NCBI GenBank assembly: GCA_024275095.1
Contig: JAJRZV010000136.1
Span: forward strand, 1-13,066
Direction: 5' to 3'
Origin: a bacterium
Lineage (GTDB): Bacteria > JAJRZV01
Length of the DNA: 13,066 nucleotides
In this document: piece by piece, positions 1 to 5,154 of the stretch
Numbering within the stretch: position 1 is the first letter of the stretch
How the letters are laid out: every line of letters starts with the position of its first letter
Made by a program: the position numbers and the translations under genes
Notes under the pieces: model-generated
The model's input: the letters and a program-made list of their open reading frames with translations, nothing else
The model's database searches: none
What the model was told of the DNA's origin: nothing

Positions 1-312
1 CAAAGGAAATATCCAGAGGTCGTTAAATCCCTGGAGAAAGACCTGCCTCATCTTTTTACTTTCTTTGATGCCCCTCCTCCCGCAAGACGTTCCATGTATA
101 CCACAAACATCCTTGAAAGGGCCATTAAGGAGTTCAGAAGAAGAGTGAAAATTATTGATTCATTGCCTTCTCCTGATGCACTGTTAAAGCTTATTTTTCT
201 GCGTGTGATGGAGTTTAATTCCTCTGCCGCCACGAGAAAAGCTCGTGGCTTCACGGGCTGGAGCCTCTGGTCCGAAATGGAAGATGAATTAAAAATTACA
301 CACCTTTCTTGA
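1..312 (+). CDS. IS256-family (mutator-type) transposase, C-terminal fragment cut by the window edge
   Basis: The reading frame is open from base 1 to a TGA at 310-312, so the left edge of the window cuts the gene and only about the last 103 residues are visible. They carry the pattern of IS256-family DDE transposases: KYPEVVKSLEKD, then TFFDAPPPARRS, then the strongly conserved block TTNILERAIKEFRRR (about residues 34-48 of the fragment), followed by DSLPSPDALLKLIFL. In this family that block carries conserved acidic and basic residues at the C-terminal end of the catalytic domain. The protein would cut and join the ends of its own element. The first ATG in frame (base 94) is internal and is not the real start. 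Whether the full gene is intact cannot be judged, because the N-terminal three quarters lie outside the window. Confidence 0.9.
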   Translation, partial: QRKYPEVVKSLEKDLPHLFTFFDAPPPARRSMYTTNILERAIKEFRRRVKIIDSLPSPDALLKLIFLRVMEFNSSAATRKARGFTGWSLWSEMEDELKITHLS

Positions 313-320
313 CGCTATGG
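1..320 (+). mobile_element. IS256-family insertion sequence, right end only
   Basis: This is the transposase 3' end plus a likely terminal inverted repeat. The bases around 293-318 (ATTACACACC TTTCTTGACGC) resemble, from memory, the right ends of IS256-family elements (TTTACACA, a short AT-rich spacer, then TTGACGCTA or TTGACACTA). If so, the transposase stop codon lies inside the repeat and the element ends near 318-320. The left end and the direct target repeat are outside the window, so the exact boundary is not proven. Confidence 0.6.
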
Positions 321-742
321 CAAACCATCATGCGAAGATCACATTTACACATACTCTTATTTAAACATTACTTATTACTTATATAAGATTTTATTTTTAT
401 TTAAGCTTTTTTACTTGCTAAAGGGGGATTTCATATGTTAAAATATAAATTGAAAGCCAGGATAGCGTGGGGTGTGGGCCTCTCACGTCACCCATCCCTC
501 CCTCGGGCCGGGGTCCCACCCCATCACAACTATCCCAGCCATGCTATTAGAAGTAGCAAAATCAATGCCAAATATGAATGTGCAACGATTTATGGTGAAA
601 GCAGGAATTTAAAATCTTCTCTGTCCAACAAAAACAAAAAATGCTTTAATATTCAACACCTTTTACCCTCTCATCACCGGCTCTTCCGGAGTTTTTCATT
701 AAGAGCCACCATGCCGGAATTATTTTTGTGCAAATATTATCG
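313..742. other. Gene-free region between the IS remnant and the lipid A operon
   Basis: I see no convincing gene in these 430 bases. Bases 335-420 are very AT-rich and contain a tandem ATTACTT pair (367-380). A Shine-Dalgarno-like AAGGGGGA is followed by ATG at 435. The frame from this ATG stays open to 809, but it overlaps the antisense gene at 743, has no protein family look and crosses a GC-rich hairpin, so I do not call it. A second weak hairpin, GGCTCTT (679-685) with AAGAGCC (701-707), lies downstream of the stop of the minus-strand operon but has no U-tract. This is where the lipid A operon transcript must end. Confidence 0.6.
460..535. repeat. GC-rich imperfect inverted repeat (long hairpin)
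   Basis: GGATAG (460-465) pairs with CTATCC (530-535). After a small internal loop, GTGGGGTG (467-474) pairs with CACCCCAT (517-524), with one G-T wobble. The loop is also GC-rich. Bases 461-540 are about 68% G+C (54 of 80), against strongly AT-rich DNA upstream. It could be a structured RNA, the end of a small mobile element or a repeated extragenic palindrome. Nothing in the window decides among these. Confidence 0.5.
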
Positions 743-1303
743 TCAAAATTGTAGCAGCCCTGTCAATTTTTTGACAAAAACATGGCCTGCAAACACCCAA
801 ATGAAATAAAAAATTACAACAATTGCTAAATGATATTCCCGATTTCCGGTGAAACGTCTCAAGCTCCATTTTCCTTCTGATGACGTGAATCTGAACGATC
901 TGGGAACAAAGCGGGGGGTCCTTGAGGCATAAAGCTGATATTCAGTGCCAAACCGCACGGCAAGTAGCCTTTCTTCTTCAAGAGCAGCCAGGGTGTGGAT
1001 GTAAAAAAAGATGGGAAAATAACAAACAAGCAACCACCACAATGCGCCCCCGACACCCATTCCTACCATTACCAGAAAACTGCCCAAATAAAGTGGGTGC
1101 CTGACAAGACTGTAAGGACCACTGGTGGTGAGCTTGACGTTTTTCTCGATGTGGCCAGCAGCCCAGGCTCTGATGGTAAATCCTGCCAATGCAAGTACAA
1201 AACCCGCTATCCAGGTTTCTTTTTGATAATGCGAAAATGCCAGAGCGAGGATAAAGAATAACGTATTGATCATCACCCTGTATTTCAAAAGCATTTTCTT
1301 CAT
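743..1303 (-). CDS. Isoprenylcysteine carboxyl methyltransferase (ICMT/PEMT)-family membrane protein
   Basis: This is a 186-residue integral membrane protein with several hydrophobic stretches (about 11-24, 31-48, 75-105 and 158-175). The signature is in the middle: SGPYSLVRHPLYLG at residues 61-74, followed by EEERLLAVRFGTEYQLYASR from 109 to 128 and TPRFVP. In the ICMT/PEMT family the RHP motif and the downstream glutamate-containing stretch form the S-adenosylmethionine pocket, so it probably methylates a membrane-associated substrate. The substrate is not known; bacteria usually have no prenylated-protein pathway of the eukaryotic type, so the family name should not be read literally. The ATG at 1303 overlaps the previous stop as ATGA, with AGAGG upstream as ribosome binding site, so it is translationally coupled. 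It is the last gene of the five-gene lipid A operon, which hints at a lipid or envelope substrate (inference). Confidence 0.85.
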   Translation of the reverse strand: MKKMLLKYRVMINTLFFILALAFSHYQKETWIAGFVLALAGFTIRAWAAGHIEKNVKLTTSGPYSLVRHPLYLGSFLVMVGMGVGGALWWLLVCYFPIFFYIHTLAALEEERLLAVRFGTEYQLYASRTPRFVPRSFRFTSSEGKWSLRRFTGNREYHLAIVVIFYFIWVFAGHVFVKKLTGLLQF

Positions 1304-2172
1304 CTGTTCCTCTCTTCACTCGAGCTGGCAGGTGGGATGTTTTTCCACCGGTCATGCATCCAGAGATACTGCTCGGGATAACGCCGAATATAAACCTCCA
1401 GCGCACGTGAATACAGAGAAAAAAACTCTTCAGGTGTGGCTGCGTCCTCAATAATTGACAGGTATTCCACGCAAAGACTACCTTTTTTGAAATTGGTAAA
1501 TGCAATGACAGCAGGTGCGCCAGTGCGTTTCATAAGTAGATACGGACTTCGGGGGAAGCTCGCTGGTTTATTAAAAAACTCCACAAACAGGGCTTTTTCG
1601 TAAGGAGTGTTGTGATCCGGTAGTATGGCCACATCACGTTTTGCACGGAGTATCCTCGACATCTGGTAGAAAGAACCGTGAAATGGCACCTGGTGCATCC
1701 GCATTTTACTTCTCAATTCGACAAGCAATTCTTCAACTTTGGAATTTCTCACGGGTCTGCCCACGGTGCACAACCCCCCGTAACGAATGGCATGTGCAAA
1801 TCCTCCAAGTTCCCAGTTGCCCACGTGTGCTGTCAGTATAATCACCCCTGAGCCTTTTCTACGAGCCTCTTCGTACAGATCTACACCCCTCAATCTCAAA
1901 TGTTCCTCAAACCATCCCTTACCTTTCCTCAGCACATGAGCTGTTAGCAAAGTCATACTCCCCAGATGAGCAAAATGCTTCAATGCAGTGAGAAGGCGCC
2001 ACCGTCTTGATCTTTGAGGAAATGCCTGTCGAAGATTTTTAAGAGCAATTAACCATCGCCCCGGGAGAAAAAAAGACGCAATAACACCAATTATTGCCCC
2101 ACCAAAAACTACCAGTTTTTCTGGTAAAAATCCTGCAAGGTTGATTGCGATTTTAAGAACGCGGGCTATCAT
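1300..2172 (-). CDS. LpxL/HtrB-family lipid A secondary acyltransferase
   Basis: The 290-residue length is close to LpxL/LpxM enzymes (about 300). It should transfer a fatty acyl chain to the lipid A precursor at the inner membrane. Visible family signs are a hydrophobic N-terminus (about 18-37), the HX4E catalytic motif HVGNWE at residues 116-121, GRPVRN at 138-143, ILPDHN at 183-188 and WMHDRWK at 271-277. LpxL enzymes usually have D-Q in the ILPDHN position; here it reads D-H. The N-terminal 20 bp overlap the end of lpxK. The ATG at 2172 has no clear ribosome binding site, so it may depend on coupling with upstream translation. The downstream ICMT-family gene starts inside its stop codon. 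I cannot tell from sequence whether it acts as LpxL, LpxM or LpxP, so no symbol is given. The family assignment is firm; the acyl chain and position are unknown. Confidence 0.9.
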   Translation of the reverse strand: MIARVLKIAINLAGFLPEKLVVFGGAIIGVIASFFLPGRWLIALKNLRQAFPQRSRRWRLLTALKHFAHLGSMTLLTAHVLRKGKGWFEEHLRLRGVDLYEEARRKGSGVIILTAHVGNWELGGFAHAIRYGGLCTVGRPVRNSKVEELLVELRSKMRMHQVPFHGSFYQMSRILRAKRDVAILPDHNTPYEKALFVEFFNKPASFPRSPYLLMKRTGAPAVIAFTNFKKGSLCVEYLSIIEDAATPEEFFSLYSRALEVYIRRYPEQYLWMHDRWKNIPPASSSEERNR

Positions 2173-3178
2173 CTTGAGTTATACGCTGTAAAAGTATTTT
2201 AAAAAACTCCTCTTCATCCGATATGCTCAATTGGATGTCAACAACTATCGTCTTTTCTTTAACGTCTCGCGGCCAGGTGTCTGAACCATATCGGAGCCGG
2301 TCTTTCAAGGTTATAACCACATACGAGGCATCACCCTGATTTAAAGCACGGACCATTTCGTTCAAATGTTTTTTTTGAAAAACTCCGTGGTCTCCAACAA
2401 TGATACTTTTTTTTATTTTAAAGTATTTTTCCATTCCCTTTATAAAACGGTAAGGATGTGCAATACCACAGGCTACCACCACATCTGTTCCCTGTATTTC
2501 GGAGGGTGATACGCGTTCGAGTCGCCAGTTATAAAACACCTGCTTCTCATCAACTAAAAAAATACTTGTGTGCGGAAAACGCTGTGAAATTAAAGCAGGA
2601 ATTTTTTCAAAATTTCTAAGCACCAGAATTTCATCTCCACGCAAAAAAGAAGGAATAACTCTGTGAAGACATCGAGGTTTCAAACGCTCAACATCTGAAT
2701 AATCTTTCCCATTCAATATTACAATGTCAGCGTTTCTGTATATGTAATATGAAATATAAGCATCATCCATAATAACAACCGTTTTTTCCAGAAAAGGAAC
2801 AGATTTTAATGCTGCTCTCTTAGAGGGTCCAGCCAGGACTTTAATATGGAGTGGAGCAAGGTAAAATGCCTGAAGTGCAGCTTCATCCGGGACAAACATT
2901 TTTGCCTCTTTTATATCTTCCACTGTAACAGTATTTTTAAGCCAGCTTTTGTACGAATGAGAAACCAGATATACATTCCAACCATGCTGATTAAAAAGTG
3001 AAGCCAGAAATACGCATAATGGACTTTTGCCCGCTCCGCCTGCAGAGAGCGAGCCCACTGAGATAACTGGAACAGGTGCTCTGTACACCTGTGAGGTTAG
3101 CCAATCAAAATATTTTGTCCTTGCCCGCACACACCAGGAGTAAAAAACGCTTGCCAAATATATACACTTCTCTCTCAC
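2153..3178 (-). CDS. lpxK: Tetraacyldisaccharide 4'-kinase (LpxK), divergent
   Basis: LpxK phosphorylates the 4' position of the tetraacylated disaccharide at the inner membrane to give lipid IVA, the acceptor for Kdo. The length (341 aa) fits the family. The Walker A region is clear: VGSLSAGGAGKSP at 41-53 (family form VGNLTVGGTGKTP). Other landmarks are recognisable but altered: SHSYKS at 73-78 for the usual SRGYGG; PDEAALQA at 97-104 for GDEPLLLA, keeping D98-E99; MDDAYIS at 137-143 for LDDGFQH, keeping both aspartates; IPSFLRGDE at 175-183 for LPAGPLREP; and GDHGVF at 262-267 for the usual DHHxF. The start is GTG at 3178, overlapping the waaA stop as GTGA, with GGAGAG as ribosome binding site. 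Position between waaA and the acyltransferase gene supports the call. The motif changes suggest either a fast-evolving LpxK or altered activity. Confidence 0.85.
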   Translation of the reverse strand: MREKCIYLASVFYSWCVRARTKYFDWLTSQVYRAPVPVISVGSLSAGGAGKSPLCVFLASLFNQHGWNVYLVSHSYKSWLKNTVTVEDIKEAKMFVPDEAALQAFYLAPLHIKVLAGPSKRAALKSVPFLEKTVVIMDDAYISYYIYRNADIVILNGKDYSDVERLKPRCLHRVIPSFLRGDEILVLRNFEKIPALISQRFPHTSIFLVDEKQVFYNWRLERVSPSEIQGTDVVVACGIAHPYRFIKGMEKYFKIKKSIIVGDHGVFQKKHLNEMVRALNQGDASYVVITLKDRLRYGSDTWPRDVKEKTIVVDIQLSISDEEEFFKILLQRITQDDSPRS

Positions 3179-4443
3179 CTGGACTCTCCACCATGTACAC
3201 GTCGAATAACATCCACGGTAACTTCCAGGCCGTCTATCGTCTTTAAAATCTCCACAAGTTCATCCCGTTGACATGGAGGGCCCGACTGAAGAAACTTATC
3301 CACAGCAGTCACAACAGCCTCTTCCGAATGTGCAATACACACGCAACCTCTCCTGGCAAGTTCCTGCACTTCCACTTCATAATTCCAGTGATACGGCCCT
3401 ACCACCACAGGGACTCCACAAAAAAGAGGTTCGTAAATATTGTGGCCGCCTTTACGTGAAAAAGATCCTCCCATCACCGCGACAGCCATTGCAGGAAAAA
3501 GCGTGTTTAACACGCCCATCTTATCAATTACCATCACTTTCGAATTCTTTGTTTCACCTGAACTGTACAAAGAATAATCAATGCCATTGTCACTGAGTAA
3601 CTTCAACAAAACACGCAAAGTATGCAGGTGTCTCGGAGCGATTAGATGAAAGCAGTGTTTTAACCTTTGAACAGCTCTTATTAACACGGGAAATTCATCT
3701 TTGTGAAAGCTCACCCATAACACAGCTTTAGTACTTGAAATCACATGATCGAGAAAGGAAGGTGGAGAGACGGAAACGGAATATTCCCTGAGCTTGAGCG
3801 TACCACCTGTGATAACGTCACGAAGCCCGGGGAAAATTTTACGATAATAAAAAGCGCTTGAGCTATCTGCAAGGCACACTGTGCGCACGGCCGGAGCACC
3901 AGGCCTTAACAAAACTTTCATTATTGAAACCGTCTTGCGCCTCATAAAACCGGCACGAGCCGCAACAAGAACTACAGGGACACGAAAAATACGACACAAA
4001 AATAAAAAAGAAGGCCAGGTTTCACCTTCTATGATAACTACACATGCGGGCCGGACCTTTTTTAACCACATTGCCGCAATAAAAATCATATCCAGTGGAA
4101 ACAAAAAGGCCCATTTGATTAAATGGGGTTGGGCTCTTAATACCTGAAGTCCCTCCGGTGTCATGGAGGCCGCCGCAATGCGTAAATTTACACTATCCTT
4201 CTTCAGAACTTCCACAAGCCTTAATACGCTTTTCGCCTCGCCCACAGAAGGTGCGTAAAATAAATAATCCGGATTGATATCCGGAATGTTCAACGCAAAC
4301 CTCTCTTTCAACCCTTTTCTCCAGCGGGGCCTGCTCAAGCTGAGAAGTAAAAAAATGGGAAAAATTGAAACGAATATAACAATCCACATAAAATTGTACA
4401 GGGCTATAATAATGTAATCTATTACCATGCCCCCATTCTCCAT
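3175..4443 (-). CDS. waaA: 3-deoxy-D-manno-octulosonic acid (Kdo) transferase WaaA/KdtA
   Basis: WaaA transfers Kdo from CMP-Kdo to lipid IVA on the cytoplasmic face of the inner membrane, the first step of LPS core assembly. The 422 residues match the family length. There is an N-terminal membrane anchor (about 8-35), then the GT30 N-domain with APSVGE at 64-69 (E69 corresponds to the catalytic glutamate of the family), EGETWPSF at 139-146 (family E-x-E-x-WP) and GGTLK at 213-217. The C-domain has SFHKDE (245-250), PRH (270-272), DKMGVLNTLFP (307-317) and MGGSFSRKGGHNIYEPL (324-340), followed by GPYHWNYEVEVQ, which is the nucleotide-sugar binding pattern. The ATG at 4443 lies 22 bp inside the upstream gene and has GGAAGAA at a proper distance; ATG at 4428 is a weaker alternative. 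The number of Kdo residues added cannot be predicted from sequence. Confidence 0.96.
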   Translation of the reverse strand: MENGGMVIDYIIIALYNFMWIVIFVSIFPIFLLLSLSRPRWRKGLKERFALNIPDINPDYLFYAPSVGEAKSVLRLVEVLKKDSVNLRIAAASMTPEGLQVLRAQPHLIKWAFLFPLDMIFIAAMWLKKVRPACVVIIEGETWPSFLFLCRIFRVPVVLVAARAGFMRRKTVSIMKVLLRPGAPAVRTVCLADSSSAFYYRKIFPGLRDVITGGTLKLREYSVSVSPPSFLDHVISSTKAVLWVSFHKDEFPVLIRAVQRLKHCFHLIAPRHLHTLRVLLKLLSDNGIDYSLYSSGETKNSKVMVIDKMGVLNTLFPAMAVAVMGGSFSRKGGHNIYEPLFCGVPVVVGPYHWNYEVEVQELARRGCVCIAHSEEAVVTAVDKFLQSGPPCQRDELVEILKTIDGLEVTVDVIRRVHGGESR

Positions 4444-5003
4444 TGAAGTTCTTCCAGAGCACAGTGTTGCAGGTCACAGACAGAACCATGATAAATAATC
4501 TCTATCCGGGCAAACGGAAGAGGTATAATCGTTTTATCCCATGTAGGAAGGCGTATACAGGATGACACCTTAACTTCCACAGGAACAACAGGAACACCGG
4601 CCCGCTTTGCAAGTACGAGCCCGCCCTTTTTCAACCTGCCAGGAGGCCCTTTTGGGCCGTCTCCGGCCATGGCCACACGAAATCCCGAACGAAGATAACG
4701 TGTAAGCCTCAATAATGCTTCAAAACCTCCCTTTGACGATGAACCCCTTACAACTGTATACCCTCGCCGCATTGAAAGAGCTGCTGCGGCCATATCACCA
4801 TCCCGGCTCTGTGAAACCAGGATAGCCACTCGTTTAAAACGGTACAGTGGATAAAGAAGTAGCATATAAGAATGCCAGAAAAGGTACACAGCGGCTTTAC
4901 CTTCGACAAAAGCACCTTTTTGGTTTACATATCTGATCCGCCACGTACGGGCAAGAAGTATCAATATCAATCCTATCACCTTGCCGGCCAGTTTTCTCAG
5001 CAT
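4422..5003 (-). CDS. DUF374-family (LpxJ-like) lysophospholipid/lipid A acyltransferase
   Basis: This 193-residue protein has an N-terminal hydrophobic segment (about 7-19) and the DUF374 signature: FWHSYM at 42-47, SQSRDGD at 64-70, VVRGSSSKGG at 84-93, AGDGPKGPPGR at 113-123, PVVPVEV at 138-144 and WDKTIIPLPFARI at 155-167. DUF374 is related to acylglycerolphosphate-type acyltransferases. Known members include LpxJ of Helicobacter and Campylobacter, which adds a secondary acyl chain to lipid A. Here it is the first gene of the five-gene chain and is followed by waaA with a 22-bp overlap, so a lipid A role is likely, but the acceptor is inferred from context. The start at 5003 is the only good ATG; a ribosome binding site is weak (GGGG lies about 11-14 bases upstream). 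It could instead acylate another lipid. Confidence 0.85.
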   Translation of the reverse strand: MLRKLAGKVIGLILILLARTWRIRYVNQKGAFVEGKAAVYLFWHSYMLLLYPLYRFKRVAILVSQSRDGDMAAAALSMRRGYTVVRGSSSKGGFEALLRLTRYLRSGFRVAMAGDGPKGPPGRLKKGGLVLAKRAGVPVVPVEVKVSSCIRLPTWDKTIIPLPFARIEIIYHGSVCDLQHCALEELQWRMGAW

Positions 5004-5030
5004 TTTATAAGAAGCCCCGTGTGTTGTTTA

Positions 5031-5040
5031 TCTGTACAGA
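5031..5040. promoter_or_regulatory. Perfect 10-bp palindrome TCTGTACAGA at the predicted start of transcription
   Basis: TCTGTACAGA is its own reverse complement and sits immediately downstream of the candidate -10 of the lipid A operon, where a repressor could block initiation. A palindrome of this length can occur by chance, so the operator role is a guess based on position. Confidence 0.25.
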
Positions 5041-5041
5041 A

Positions 5042-5050
5042 AGTATATCA
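5042..5050 (-). promoter_or_regulatory. Candidate extended -10 promoter for the lipid A operon
   Basis: On the minus strand these bases read TGATATACT, an extended -10 element (TGn plus TATACT, five of six matches to TATAAT). No good -35 is found at 17-18 bp. Transcription would start near 5035, giving a leader of about 32 bases before the ATG at 5003. It is the only plausible promoter I find in the 151-bp gap upstream of the five overlapping genes. Confidence 0.35.
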
Positions 5051-5092
5051 CCTGTAAATTAATTTCATATTTCTATCTTCCGGATCAACTTG

Positions 5093-5114
5093 ACCCTACA
5101 TATTTATGTAGGGT
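5093..5114. repeat. Perfect hairpin between the lipoprotein gene and the lipid A operon
   Basis: ACCCTACAT (5093-5101) and ATGTAGGGT (5106-5114) form a 9-bp perfect stem with a 4-base loop (ATTT). It lies 41 bases beyond the stop of the lipoprotein gene and 90 bases before the DUF374 start. On the minus strand it is followed by TCAAGTTGATCC, with no U-tract, so it is not a standard intrinsic terminator. It could stabilise the 3' end of the upstream mRNA, act as a weak terminator, or bind a regulator. Confidence 0.45.
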
Positions 5115-5154
5115 ATACGCAGTTTAAAATTGTAAAAATATTCTCTATACAGAA

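Noticed and set aside
679-707. Hairpin GGCTCTT/AAGAGCC as a terminator of the lipid A operon
   Set aside because: The loop is 15 bases and no T-run follows on the minus strand.
760-775. Palindrome TGTCAATTTTTTGACA
   Set aside because: It lies within the last codons of the ICMT-family gene and has only a 6-bp stem; chance is a sufficient explanation.
435-809. A 124-residue plus-strand open frame with a good ribosome binding site
   Set aside because: It overlaps the end of the ICMT-family gene on the other strand, has no family resemblance, and crosses a GC-rich hairpin; kept only as a finding about the start region.
978-1505. A 175-residue minus-strand open frame in another phase
   Set aside because: It spans the junction of two well-supported overlapping genes on the same strand and has no recognisable domain.
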